Assembly (NCBI GenBank): GCA_013288445.1
Contig: JABDBX010000013.1
Span: 1 to 34,365, forward strand
Length of the DNA: 34,365 bases
Source of the DNA: Bacteroidota bacterium
Lineage (GTDB): Bacteria; Bacteroidota; Bacteroidia; Chitinophagales; Chitinophagaceae
Reading direction: 5' to 3'
The position numbers and the translations under genes were made by a program. The notes beneath the pieces are model-generated. The model had not been told where the DNA came from and made no database searches. It worked only from the letters and a program-made list of their open reading frames with translations. Of this stretch, positions 15,806-24,611 are shown piece after piece (position 1 is the stretch's first letter; each line of letters begins with the position of its first letter).

Positions 15806-16630
15806 TTAATTTTTTACTTTTAACTTTTTTTGTGGCTTCTTTGTAGTGGTTTCGGGCTTAGTTAAGGGCTTGGCCCTTATATACACCAGCTTTATATTGC
15901 TCTTGTCGGTTTGCCGTTCATCAATTTCGAACCGCTGTGTGCTTTTAATGAGTTGCCCAAGTTTCTTAAAGCCATAATTTCGCGGGTCGAAATCGGGCTC
16001 TTTCTTTAGTATCAGGTTGCCTACTTCGCCAAGGAATGCCCAGCCAGACTCATCTGCGAGGTCGCCGATGCTCGATGTGATCAGTTGTATTGTTTTTTGG
16101 TCGAGCCGTTTTATGGTATTTGTTGTTTGGGTCTGTTCTTTCTTATCCTCTTCCTTCTCTTCTTTAAGCGGCGCAGTTGTTGTTTCAGAAAGGATTTCTA
16201 TGTAGATAAACTTATCGCAGGCGGCAATAAAGGGCAGGGGTGTTTTCTTTTGGCCCATGCCTATTACTTTCACTCCAGCCTCGCGCAGGCGTAATGCAAG
16301 CCGTGTAAAATCGCTGTCGCTTGAAATGATGCAAAAACCATCCACTTTGCCTGTGTATAGTATATCCATGGCGTCTATTATCATCGCCGAATCTGTAGCG
16401 TTTTTGCCGGTGGTATAGCTGTATTGCTGTATTGGTGTTATGGCGTTCTCCAGCAATACCGATTTCCAGCCAGATACTGTTGGCTTGGTCCAGTCCCCAT
16501 AAATGCGTTTGAAGGTAGGCGTGCCGTACTTGGCGATTTCCTCCATCATGCCTTTTACATTGGCATAAGGAACATTGTCGGCATCTATCAATACAGCAAA
16601 CCGCAGGTCGTTTGAATTTTGCATGGTCAT
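15806..16630 (-). CDS. NYN-domain protein with C-terminal OST-HTH/LOTUS domain
   Basis: A 274-residue protein. The N-terminal NYN (PIN-like, LabA/DUF88) domain spans about 8-147, with acidic residues at the expected places: Asp16 in LIDADNVP, Asp80 and Asp86 in TDSAMIIDAMD, and Asp105/Asp107 in ISSDSDF. A charged linker (155-175) leads to an OST-HTH/LOTUS winged helix at about 176-253 (IQLITSSIGDLADESGWAFLGEVG ... YGFKKLGQLI). The tail is Lys-rich. This architecture suggests an RNA-binding protein with nuclease activity. A promoter resembling TTTG-N16-TACCTTTC lies at 16674-16647, so it is probably transcribed apart from tal upstream. Starts at 16630 and 16624 are both possible. Confidence 0.88.
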   Translation of the reverse strand: MTMQNSNDLRFAVLIDADNVPYANVKGMMEEIAKYGTPTFKRIYGDWTKPTVSGWKSVLLENAITPIQQYSYTTGKNATDSAMIIDAMDILYTGKVDGFCIISSDSDFTRLALRLREAGVKVIGMGQKKTPLPFIAACDKFIYIEILSETTTAPLKEEKEEDKKEQTQTTNTIKRLDQKTIQLITSSIGDLADESGWAFLGEVGNLILKKEPDFDPRNYGFKKLGQLIKSTQRFEIDERQTDKSNIKLVYIRAKPLTKPETTTKKPQKKLKVKN

Positions 16631-16726
16631 TCATTTAATGCATACCGAAAGGTAGGCGGTAGTAAAATTGCAAAAAAAATCCGGCTATTTTCATAGTCGG
16701 ATCAGTATATGGTTCTTTTTTAAAAT

Positions 16727-17380
16727 TTACTGCATTGCCTGCGCATCTTTCAGGAATTGTTCCAGGCCAAGGTCGGTCAGGGGGTGTTTCAGTAAGCCCA
16801 AAATAGAAGACAAAGGACAAGTGCAAATGTCTGCTCCGGCTTCCGCACACCTTACGATATGCAACGGGTTGCGGATTGATGCAGCCAATACTTCTGTCAT
16901 AAATCCCTGGGAATTATAGATGCCAACGATTTGTTCTATCAGTTGCACGCCATCCCAACTGCTATCGTCAATTCGGCCAATAAAAGGAGACACGTATGAC
17001 GCGCCCGCTTTTGCTGCAAGTATAGCCTGACCGGCAGAAAATACAAGTGTGCAGTTGGTTTGGATGCCATTATCTGTAAACCATTTTATGGCTTTGATGC
17101 CATCCTTTATCATTGGCACCTTTACTACAATATTCTTATGTATCGTAGCAAGCTTTTTGCCCTCCTCCACGATGCCCTCAAAAGTAGTACCCAATACCTC
17201 GGCGCTTACAGGACCATCTACCATCTCGCAGATCGTTTTATAATGCGCTGTCACAGCATCATGGCCTTTAATGCCTTCTTTGGCCATCAGCGACGGGTTG
17301 GTAGTTACGCCATCTAATATGCCGAGGTCATTGGCTTCTTTTATCTGGGCAAGGTTTGCCGTGTCTATAAAAAACTTCAT
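16727..17380 (-). CDS. tal: Transaldolase (TalC/fructose-6-phosphate aldolase-like)
   Basis: A 217-residue short-form transaldolase of the pentose phosphate pathway. It begins MKFFIDTANLAQIKEA and has GVTTNPSLMAKEG, the Schiff-base Lys87 in NIVVKVPM, and the C-terminal ICTCPLSSILGLLKHPLTDLGLEQFLKDA. This length and these motifs fit the TalC/FSA group; which of the two activities it has cannot be read. A minus-strand TAACTTTG box at 17407-17400 just upstream suggests its own promoter, so its closeness to the radical SAM genes may be incidental. Confidence 0.95.
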   Translation of the reverse strand: MKFFIDTANLAQIKEANDLGILDGVTTNPSLMAKEGIKGHDAVTAHYKTICEMVDGPVSAEVLGTTFEGIVEEGKKLATIHKNIVVKVPMIKDGIKAIKWFTDNGIQTNCTLVFSAGQAILAAKAGASYVSPFIGRIDDSSWDGVQLIEQIVGIYNSQGFMTEVLAASIRNPLHIVRCAEAGADICTCPLSSILGLLKHPLTDLGLEQFLKDAQAMQ

Positions 17381-17382
17381 AT

Positions 17383-17619
17383 TTAGCTGTTTTCGGACAC
17401 AAAGTTAATCAAAACTTTAGTGACGATTATAAAATTAATACCAACATTTGACCTGCCCGTTTCTAGTTTTTCTACAACCTTATATACGCTGTATTGCACT
17501 GGGTTGCTAGATAGCTTCTCAAAACTCGCCAGCCTTTGGAAACGGAAGCCAGTACTATTATCAATCTGTTTGTCGGCATCATTTCGATTGGAGATAAGGA
17601 CAAACTCATTTTGTATCAT
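17383..17619 (-). CDS. Small hypothetical protein overlapping the methyltransferase stop
   Basis: A 78-codon frame whose ATG (17619-17617) overlaps the stop of the upstream methyltransferase gene by four bases (ATGA), the same coupling used elsewhere in the run. The product (MIQNEFVLISNRNDAD ...) is mixed in composition with no recognised domain. Against it, the 3' end covers the likely tal promoter and no family resemblance is seen. It may be a real small gene or a chance frame. Confidence 0.35.
   Translation of the reverse strand: MIQNEFVLISNRNDADKQIDNSTGFRFQRLASFEKLSSNPVQYSVYKVVEKLETGRSNVGINFIIVTKVLINFVSENS
17400..17407 (-). promoter_or_regulatory. Putative -7 box of tal
   Basis: TAACTTTG on the minus strand fits TAnnTTTG and lies 20 bases before the tal ATG. 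A clear -33 TTTG at the right distance was not found. Confidence 0.4.
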
Positions 17620-18437
17620 CGTTTCCTGAGCGTAATAATGTAGTAGTCGCCAATATACTTCCAGGGCCACTTGTCTTTTAGCTTGCTTTCCAGCCGGGTC
17701 AGCTTATTGTACACGCCTGTGTGTTTTTCGGCAAAATGTTCAATATAAGAAGGGGGGACAATGGTGCACAGTCCTTCGACACCTAAAACATCAAAGTCAT
17801 TTTTCAAAATATTAATAATGAAGGACGGCTTATAATACCAGCATTTAAAATGGACGCCTTCTACCTGTGCATCTGCTCCATCTCGACTATTGAATCTTCT
17901 GAAAGCTGTTTTGAACTTTCCTTTGAAAAGCAGCAGTGTTTCCCACAGGCAGAATGGAGGAAGCACAACAAGTGTTACCAAGCCGCCAGGTACAAGTAGT
18001 GGGTTGAGTGAGTGCAGCACGTTTTCTAATTCAGCGGTGCAATTCAAGCCGGCAAAGTTGGAGAAAATAAGATCATAGGGACCTTTGTTCTTTAATGCTT
18101 CTAACATAGTGAACGAACATTGCTCTATGGATATTTGTTGCTCCAGGTTATTTTTTTTTACCTTGGTTCCCAACTCCTTTAACATGCCTTCGGCAATATC
18201 CGTAGCGTGCACACTATGCCCCTGTGACGCAAAATAGATAGCATCTTCCCCTGTGCCTGCATTTAATTCAAGTATGCTGCTTCCAGACGCCAGATATTGA
18301 TTTACATGGGTTCTCACCCGGTCTCTTTTGTAAGATACGATTGTATTTGAGCTATAGATAGCATCGAAAATTGCAGATTGCCTTGTGAAGGCACTTGCCG
18401 ATAGCTCCTCGTTCGTATGGTTTGTATCGTCGATCAT
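17616..18437 (-). CDS. Class I SAM-dependent methyltransferase
   Basis: A 273-residue methyltransferase with motif I SILELNAGTGEDAIYFA at about 54-70, motif II VHATDIAEGML, and a post-I YDLIFSNFAGLNC segment. The substrate is unknown. It lies nine bases downstream of a SPASM radical SAM gene and reads in the same direction, so it probably acts on the same product as the radical SAM enzymes. The C-terminal half includes hydrophobic stretches (LVTLVVLPPFCLWETLLL), as in methyltransferases acting on lipid-linked or small hydrophobic substrates, but this is only suggestive. Confidence 0.85.
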   Translation of the reverse strand: MIDDTNHTNEELSASAFTRQSAIFDAIYSSNTIVSYKRDRVRTHVNQYLASGSSILELNAGTGEDAIYFASQGHSVHATDIAEGMLKELGTKVKKNNLEQQISIEQCSFTMLEALKNKGPYDLIFSNFAGLNCTAELENVLHSLNPLLVPGGLVTLVVLPPFCLWETLLLFKGKFKTAFRRFNSRDGADAQVEGVHFKCWYYKPSFIINILKNDFDVLGVEGLCTIVPPSYIEHFAEKHTGVYNKLTRLESKLKDKWPWKYIGDYYIITLRKR

Positions 18438-18446
18438 TAGTTACTT

Positions 18447-19496
18447 TTACCAAGGGTTCGTCGCCGGACTGAGGTTAAGATAGCAAACACATTTCACGCA
18501 GGTTGGATCTTTTTTCATGTCCAGGCCTTTGCGGAAGCCAATAGCCTCTGTACTGTTGAGGATTTCACTCAATGAATTGTTCCTTATATTGCCCATAGAT
18601 CTGTGAAAAAAGCAAGGTCGCACTGTTCCGTCTGCTTCTATGACGGTCGATACCCACGGGGCATTACATTTTTTAAACGGGAAGGGATTCAAGCCATGCA
18701 TGGCGCCATAGTAAGTATGAATTTTCCTTAGTTTATCCGGCGATTCGGCTATAAACCCACTGCTAAACTCTGCTTCATACTGCGATATTATTCCTTCAGT
18801 TATCTCCCTAAGACCAGGCAGTTCGTCTTTACCTGGCATTATCTCTCCCTGGCGCGGCGCGTCCCAGGGAGTTTGGCGGTTAAACGCCTCGCTGCTTACA
18901 TCTGCCGGAAGAAAGCTGACCTGGTCTAAACCCATTTCTTTTGCGGCATCGATAATTTGCGGCCACACTTTGTAATTCAGTTTATGGATCACCGTTCTGG
19001 CTGTGATCTTATAACCAGGCTCTAATGCTTTTATATGTTGAACCCCGTCTTTCAATTTGCTATATGCGCCACTTACATTTCTTATCTCGTCGTGTGTGGT
19101 CTCATCGCCGTCCAATGAAATAATTACGTCGTTCACTAATTGTAGTAATTGCTCAGTATGTTTTCTCAATAAAAGCCCGGTTGATAACAAGGTGATGTGA
19201 ATATGCTCTTTTTGCAACAGTTCACATAACCTGAAGAAATTTGCATTGAGCAGGGCCTCTCCGCCAGACATCAATACCTGCTTTGTGCCGAATTGTCTTA
19301 ATGAACCTAGCAAGCCCTCTACATCCTTTTCGGTAAGTTGTTTCCCGTTTTTATTATCCTTCCATATATCGCACATTACACAGCGGCAGTTACACGCACT
19401 GTGTGGCATAAGGATCACTATGGGCAGGGCAGATATTTTATCTGTCTGCAATGTCCTGTACCGCTTGTACGTATCCGTCAGTGATTTGAGGTTCAT
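18447..19496 (-). CDS. Radical SAM protein with SPASM-type C-terminus
   Basis: A 349-residue radical SAM enzyme. The 4Fe-4S/SAM motif C35xxxC39xxC42 is in PHSACNCRCVMCDIW, followed by the GGEALL motif (about 98-103). A C-terminal cysteine set (CNAPW ... RPCFF ... CVKCVCYL) is typical of SPASM or twitch auxiliary-cluster domains. Such enzymes modify peptides or carbohydrates (anaerobic sulfatase-type maturation, RiPP and cofactor pathways). It sits between a B12-type radical SAM gene (16-base gap) and a methyltransferase (9-base gap). No short precursor peptide was recognised nearby. Confidence 0.9.
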   Translation of the reverse strand: MNLKSLTDTYKRYRTLQTDKISALPIVILMPHSACNCRCVMCDIWKDNKNGKQLTEKDVEGLLGSLRQFGTKQVLMSGGEALLNANFFRLCELLQKEHIHITLLSTGLLLRKHTEQLLQLVNDVIISLDGDETTHDEIRNVSGAYSKLKDGVQHIKALEPGYKITARTVIHKLNYKVWPQIIDAAKEMGLDQVSFLPADVSSEAFNRQTPWDAPRQGEIMPGKDELPGLREITEGIISQYEAEFSSGFIAESPDKLRKIHTYYGAMHGLNPFPFKKCNAPWVSTVIEADGTVRPCFFHRSMGNIRNNSLSEILNSTEAIGFRKGLDMKKDPTCVKCVCYLNLSPATNPW

Positions 19497-19512
19497 CTTA
19501 ATATGTCTTTGT

Positions 19513-21012
19513 TCAAAATCCTTCTATTTCCGGTTGCCGGTACTTCCACAATATCTGCAACGCCTTCAGCTCATAGGGCTTTGTAAAAAAGTTCGTTTTA
19601 TACCTTACTGCAGAAACCATACGCATTACATTGCGTTTTAAGCTACTCATTCTTACGTGAGATACAGTAGGGTAGTAGCTGTTCAGCACCGTTTCAAAAT
19701 CCCTTATTTTATTTACCATTTCAGCGGTAAGCCAGGGTGTCAAAGGGTTTTTCCGTAGGTCGAAATTCTCCCAGTGTGGGCTTATCCAATCTTCTAATTT
19801 CTCAGGGAATTTAAAGCCTGATGATAATACCTTGTTATACATGTCAGACCCTTCTGTAGGTACAGGGCTGTATATGTATATGATGATCTCCGTCTTTGGG
19901 TTTATCTGTTTTATCTCCCTGATGAAGGCAATGTCGAAATCGATCTGCTGCATCACCTCTTCGGGTGTGCTGGCAGGTGTGCCCAGCACGAATGAATATT
20001 CAGGTATGATATCAAATTTCGCCATTCGCGCGGCAAATGTCCTTATCTGCTCCCCTGTTTGTGTACCGCCTTTATCCATTTTCTTTAATATCGCATCATT
20101 GCCCGTCTCCGCTCCAAAGAATATCATCTTGCAGCCCGACCTGCGCATTATTTCCAGCGATTCGTCTGAGTATTTATTTATGGTATCTATTCTGCCTTCG
20201 CCCCACCACACCATATTTTCATTCATTATCAGCTCTGCAAATTCCACAGTGCGCTTTTCTGACACAAAAAAATTGTTATCATGAAATTCTATTGCATTGC
20301 CGTTGTAGCGTTCTTTAAGGTACTTAATATCCTTATAAATATTCTGCGCCGACCTGCCCCGCCAACGGGCATTGTATATGGGTACAACCGCGCAAAAAGA
20401 ACATTTGAAAGGACAACCCATGCTGGAATGGTATGCAATAGTTTTAGTGCCCAAGTAGGTTTTACCCAAATAAGCCGAGATTGGGTAGAAACTGCTTAGC
20501 GTGTCATAGGGTAATGGCGGCAGCGCGTCCTGGTCATATAGTTCATCAGTTTTTGTTTTTACTATTTCGCTGCCCGCCAGGTAAATAAGATTGCCAATGA
20601 GTTCATAAGGTTTGTTATGTTCAAGGGCGTCAATTATAGCAGGAAAGCATTTCTCCCCTGGTCCATTGATCACAAAGTCCACAAAGCCTGATGTGAGCGT
20701 TACCTTAGCCTGGTTGGAAGGAAAGTAGCCGCCCCATATTATTTTTATTCCCGGAAATATATCCCTTGTTTTTTTGGATATAGGTATTGCCTGCCGCAAT
20801 TGTGGCCCCGGCATACAGGTGCAGCCAAAATATTTGAATTCTCCTGTCTTAAAATAGTTGAGGATTTTTGTTTCCGGGTCTTTCTCCAGGTTGCCATCAA
20901 CGATTACGTAGTCATAAATACCTTCTATTGCCGCAGCCACAGATAATATAGAGTTGGGCAGCCGTGGCTTGTACTTTGCGCTTCTCGGGTTAAACAACAA
21001 TACTTTATTCAT
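19513..21012 (-). CDS. B12-binding-type radical SAM protein (second)
   Basis: A 499-residue protein with an N-terminal Rossmann-like region (about 1-135) as in cobalamin-dependent radical SAM enzymes. The radical SAM core starts at C200xxxC204xxC207 in SSMGCPFKCSFC, with GAETGND near 300 and EYSFVLGTP further on. I do not see a clear DxHxxG histidine for base-off cobalamin, so the B12 domain may be degenerate. The typical products of this superfamily are C-methylations or ring rearrangements of lipids, antibiotics or tetrapyrroles. It is three bases downstream of the related gene at 21016-22473. Confidence 0.88.
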   Translation of the reverse strand: MNKVLLFNPRSAKYKPRLPNSILSVAAAIEGIYDYVIVDGNLEKDPETKILNYFKTGEFKYFGCTCMPGPQLRQAIPISKKTRDIFPGIKIIWGGYFPSNQAKVTLTSGFVDFVINGPGEKCFPAIIDALEHNKPYELIGNLIYLAGSEIVKTKTDELYDQDALPPLPYDTLSSFYPISAYLGKTYLGTKTIAYHSSMGCPFKCSFCAVVPIYNARWRGRSAQNIYKDIKYLKERYNGNAIEFHDNNFFVSEKRTVEFAELIMNENMVWWGEGRIDTINKYSDESLEIMRRSGCKMIFFGAETGNDAILKKMDKGGTQTGEQIRTFAARMAKFDIIPEYSFVLGTPASTPEEVMQQIDFDIAFIREIKQINPKTEIIIYIYSPVPTEGSDMYNKVLSSGFKFPEKLEDWISPHWENFDLRKNPLTPWLTAEMVNKIRDFETVLNSYYPTVSHVRMSSLKRNVMRMVSAVRYKTNFFTKPYELKALQILWKYRQPEIEGF

Positions 21013-21015
21013 AGC

Positions 21016-22473
21016 CTATCCTTTTTCAAGATTAGTAAGCTTATACTTTGAAATACAAGCCTCGGGAAAATAATATAATATGGACAACATTTTTTTAAGT
21101 GTTGACGGAGATAACAAAGTAGGCTGTTTTAGTACTTTTTTTAGGTGGTCGATAGCCAGGTGCAGCCGGTGATTGGTCTGGACATACCTATGCAGTTGCT
21201 TATAGAACGCTGGCTGGTAGGTGTTCTTGAACATCATTTTTAACTCGTCAGAATCCGTCCAGTTTGTTTTCTCTTCAAGTTGGCTCTTTACCTTATCATA
21301 AAAAATCGTTCCTGGCAATGGATATGATACAGATACGCCAATGGAGTGCGGGAGCAGTTCCGTTATCATTCGTATCGTTTTGCGTATGTCTTCCTTGGTT
21401 TCTCCCAGGTAGCCGAATTGTATGAAGAACGAGGGTTGTATCCCATGTTTCTTTAGCAAGGTAGTCGCTTCTTTTATTTGCTGTATTGTTATGCCTTTAT
21501 CCATTGCATCCAGTATATTCTGCGATCCGCTTTCTGCACCTATCCATACATTTTCGCATCCTGCCTTTGCCAGCGACTGTATATTATCTTCCTGTAGCAG
21601 CAGGTCTGCGCGCGACTGTATCTTGAAACGCACACTTATATTTTCTTTGATTACAATATTGGCAAACTCTTTTACCCATCCTGGCTTTAGCCCAAAGATG
21701 TCATCGCAAAACCAGATGTGATCTATATTGTATTTTTCTTTTAGATACTTTATCTCATCAGCTACGTTCCTTGGCGAGCGTGAGTTGTAGCGGTTGCCAT
21801 ATATAGGCTTCGCACACCAGTTGCATTTGAAAGGGCAGCCTCTTGTAGTACCTATATTGATAGAGAAATACCCACTGCTTTGCAGCCAATATTCCCGATA
21901 GGTTTTCATATCGGCCAGGTCCCAGGCAGGCATGGGCAGGCTGTCCAGGTCGTGCATTACCTGCCTGCGTTGTGTTTTTACCAGGTTGCCGTTTTGCATA
22001 AATGCAATGCCCTGTAAAGCTGTTACATCCTGCTCCTTTCTTTTGAGTTTTGCAGCAAGTTCCAGCAAAGTCATTTCCGCTTCTCCTATTAAAATATAAT
22101 CTGCCCCTTCGTTGAGATATTCCTCGTAGCGGTCCGTCGAATCAGAACTGGAAACGGCTACAATGCAGCCCCGTTCTTTAGCATTCTTGATCATCCTGAA
22201 AGCGGCCTCCCGCATATTGGTCAAGCACATCTTTGTGAGGTAATTAAAACCATCGTCATATATCACAAAGAGTTCTGGCCTGTATGTTTCGATTTTGCTA
22301 TTCACCTCATCTGCACAGTGCACAAACATTGTATCAAACAGGGATACGTCATAGCCATTTGCTCTCATTAATGCTGCCGCATAAAGCGTTCCCAGCGGGG
22401 CATAGGGTTGCTTCAGTTCCCATTGTTTAGGATCAAATCGCAGAAAGTAGGAGTGAGAGAAGAGTATGTTCAT
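21016..22473 (-). CDS. B12-binding-type radical SAM protein (first)
   Basis: A 485-residue protein. The N-terminal Rossmann-like region (about 1-140) contains APLGTLYAAALMRANGYDVSLFD and DYILIGEAEMTLLELA, the pattern of B12-binding radical SAM enzymes (Bacteroidota/BchE group). The core motif is C213xxxC217xxC220 in TTRGCPFKCNWC, followed by CDDIFG and a GAESGSQ segment. Its start overlaps the stop of the upstream Wzz-like gene (22470-22473). It resembles the following protein in layout but not closely in sequence, so the two are diverged paralogues with probably different steps. Confidence 0.88.
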   Translation of the reverse strand: MNILFSHSYFLRFDPKQWELKQPYAPLGTLYAAALMRANGYDVSLFDTMFVHCADEVNSKIETYRPELFVIYDDGFNYLTKMCLTNMREAAFRMIKNAKERGCIVAVSSSDSTDRYEEYLNEGADYILIGEAEMTLLELAAKLKRKEQDVTALQGIAFMQNGNLVKTQRRQVMHDLDSLPMPAWDLADMKTYREYWLQSSGYFSINIGTTRGCPFKCNWCAKPIYGNRYNSRSPRNVADEIKYLKEKYNIDHIWFCDDIFGLKPGWVKEFANIVIKENISVRFKIQSRADLLLQEDNIQSLAKAGCENVWIGAESGSQNILDAMDKGITIQQIKEATTLLKKHGIQPSFFIQFGYLGETKEDIRKTIRMITELLPHSIGVSVSYPLPGTIFYDKVKSQLEEKTNWTDSDELKMMFKNTYQPAFYKQLHRYVQTNHRLHLAIDHLKKVLKQPTLLSPSTLKKMLSILYYFPEACISKYKLTNLEKG

Positions 22474-23375
22474 ACAGCGCTAGGATTTTTGCCATCGCGC
22501 AATGCTTTGGTGAATACAACAACAATGCAAGGTAAAATTAAAGATGCCGCTAATGCCAGCAATAAAATTTTGTTCTTACTGCTTACCGGGTTATCAGCGG
22601 GCATGAAGCCGTGCAGCAATTCTATCTGTGTTTTCAGGTCCCTGGCGCGCCTGGTTTGCTTTACCAGGTCGTCATCCATATCGGTTTTATATCGGAGCAA
22701 CATGGCGAACTTATTTGCATTTATTGAAGTGTCGGCATTCAGCCCGTTTCTTTTCATTAACCCATATATGGAGGCTAATACAGAATCAACAACATTGATG
22801 TTTCGATTCAGGTAGTTGATCCTTGCCTGCACAGAGGCCGAATCCCGCAAGACTTTTTCATTCAGGTAAGGGCTTCCTGTATTGATGTAGTCCATCAGGG
22901 CCCGCTCGATTGCCGGAAATACTCTGTTATCAATAGATTTCACCGTGAAGTAGAGTGGTGTATAGGTGGTAGTAATATCTTCATACAACATACTACCTAC
23001 ACTGTTTTTGCCCTCTATTTCCAGTATTTGTTTTGCATCAGCCGGTGATATCTTCAACCGGGTGGAAAGGGCAGCATAAGAATGGCTTTTTGCAAGTTTA
23101 TCCAGGTCATGTACCATTTCGCCGTAGGTTTTTTTATAGGCTGGTTCTTTCAGCAGGCACACCATTGTCGCCTCATAATATACGGTTGTTCTATACCGGC
23201 AAAAAAGCCCGGCGCAAAGTATTAAAATGAATACAAATGCCGCTGTTATATAATACTGCTTTAGCGCAGCAATAATATACAGGCACAGGTGCTGCGCAAA
23301 AGATAAAAAGCCCTTTACAAAATCTGCAAAGTCTTTACCATCTATCATTCTATATTCATCCATATCATTAGTCAT
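22470..23375 (-). CDS. Wzz-like membrane protein at the head of the radical SAM run
   Basis: A 301-residue protein with one membrane segment near residues 41-60 (AFVFILILCAGLFC) and one near 270-288, and a roughly 200-residue charged, helical periplasmic region between them. This is the topology of Wzz/polysaccharide co-polymerases, but no kinase (Walker) region follows and sequence similarity is weak. It may set chain length of a glycan, or act as a structural envelope partner. The gene is first in a run of minus-strand genes that overlap or abut. The 190-bp gap to the divergent lipoprotein gene should hold both promoters. Confidence 0.65.
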   Translation of the reverse strand: MTNDMDEYRMIDGKDFADFVKGFLSFAQHLCLYIIAALKQYYITAAFVFILILCAGLFCRYRTTVYYEATMVCLLKEPAYKKTYGEMVHDLDKLAKSHSYAALSTRLKISPADAKQILEIEGKNSVGSMLYEDITTTYTPLYFTVKSIDNRVFPAIERALMDYINTGSPYLNEKVLRDSASVQARINYLNRNINVVDSVLASIYGLMKRNGLNADTSINANKFAMLLRYKTDMDDDLVKQTRRARDLKTQIELLHGFMPADNPVSSKNKILLLALAASLILPCIVVVFTKALRDGKNPSAV

Positions 23376-23565
23376 TAGCGCCCCAGTACTCTCTATTGTC
23401 GAATATAACTACTAAAACTACAAATAATTTCTCCTTTTTTTTCCGAACATCGCTGAAATGGGAAAACACACAAATGAACGGGATTTGCAACTATACAAGC
23501 TTTGAATTTGGTATGGCGATCTGTTGGTCGTTTCCCGCATTGGGTTTTAATTATTAAATTTGCCT

Positions 23566-24333
23566 ATGCAGAAAAAGAATTTTCCGGCTATTTTTATTTT
23601 GGGGCTTATTTTAATGCTTGCTTCCTGTGCCAAAGAGGGCCCTACAGGCCCTACTGGTCTTGCAGGGCCGAGCTTTACAGGCGCAATTAGCGGACATGTG
23701 GCATTATATGATAAATATGGAAGCAGGGTATTGACGAACCTTGATAATGTGTTTCTCTCTCTCAGCGGGAATAGTGTTATGGTTAATCCGGTTAGCACTA
23801 CCGGGGCGTATAGCTTCGCTTATCCAACCTATGCAGTTGCCACGGGTACTTTTTATATTACTGCGACCGATAGTGCCTATGCGGCCACAACTATCAACAA
23901 TATAAATTTCGTTTCCGGCACTTATAACCAGGATGTCCGGCTTTCTGCACTTCCTGATTCGTTCCTTGTGTCGTTAAATGCAGGTCATAGTTCCGGGTCT
24001 GCGAGCGACTCGTTGGTAATTGGCGCACAGCCCGATGCAAGGGTAAGGAGCTGTATAGTATTTGCTAATTCAATATCCCCCGCAAGCAATGCCATCACAA
24101 ACTACCTGGTGAGCTATGTGTGTACCATACCGGCCTACGCCACAAGCATTACCCTTATTGTTCCCGGCCAGGATCTGACAAATGCGGGAATGACCAGCGG
24201 CGCTGTGGTGTATTATTCCGCATATAGTTATGTGGTCAATGACGCATCGGTATATGAGGACCTTGTAAGCGGGAAAAATGTTTATAATGCGGTAAATAAT
24301 ACACCCTTAACGGCCAGTAGTTTTGTGCCCTGA
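23566..24333 (+). CDS. Lipoprotein with collagen-like N-terminus
   Basis: A 255-residue protein. The signal peptide ends in a lipobox LMLASC with the lipidated Cys at residue 21, followed directly by a short collagen-like GPTGPTGLAGP segment. The rest is a beta-rich domain (about 40-110 carboxypeptidase-regulatory-like, VALYDKYGSRVLTNLDNVFLSL ...) and a second Ser/Ala-rich half. Proteins of this form are common outer-membrane lipoproteins of Bacteroidota. The TTG at 23560 was rejected as start in favour of the ATG at 23566. No enzymatic motif is seen. Confidence 0.85.
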   Translation: MQKKNFPAIFILGLILMLASCAKEGPTGPTGLAGPSFTGAISGHVALYDKYGSRVLTNLDNVFLSLSGNSVMVNPVSTTGAYSFAYPTYAVATGTFYITATDSAYAATTINNINFVSGTYNQDVRLSALPDSFLVSLNAGHSSGSASDSLVIGAQPDARVRSCIVFANSISPASNAITNYLVSYVCTIPAYATSITLIVPGQDLTNAGMTSGAVVYYSAYSYVVNDASVYEDLVSGKNVYNAVNNTPLTASSFVP

Positions 24334-24404
24334 TAGCCTACTGATTCTGCTGGCTTACGGAATTCGGGAATTTATTTGATTTTTATTTAATAGTTCTCTA
24401 ACTT

Positions 24405-24574
24405 AGTGACGTTGACAAAATAAATACCACCATCTGACTTGTTCTTTTTCATTTCTGCTTCGTCCCAATCCCGATAGCAATCGGGATAAATAGCTCACTA
24501 TTCGCGGATTTTGTGCCTTGCATAAACGAAAAATAACTTCGCCATATAGTGGTATTTATTTCGTCAACTTCACT
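24405..24574 (+). repeat. MITE-like interspersed element, copy 2
   Basis: A 170-bp block with imperfect inverted ends (AGTGACGTTGACAAAATAAA at the left; the right end reads AGTGAAGTTGACGAAATAAA on the minus strand). It matches copy 1 (1522-1680) in inverted orientation, differing mainly by a CCCGATAGCAATCGGG hairpin near 24470-24485 that copy 1 lacks. It lies between the lipoprotein gene and the second NHL gene. Confidence 0.85.
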
Positions 24575-24611
24575 TAGGGTAATTATTAATTTGTCCTAAA
24601 ACCTGAATTCT

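Noticed and set aside
17420-17629. 69-codon plus-strand frame opposite the small ORF after the methyltransferase
   Set aside because: No ribosome site, domain or neighbour support; it lies against a run of minus-strand genes.
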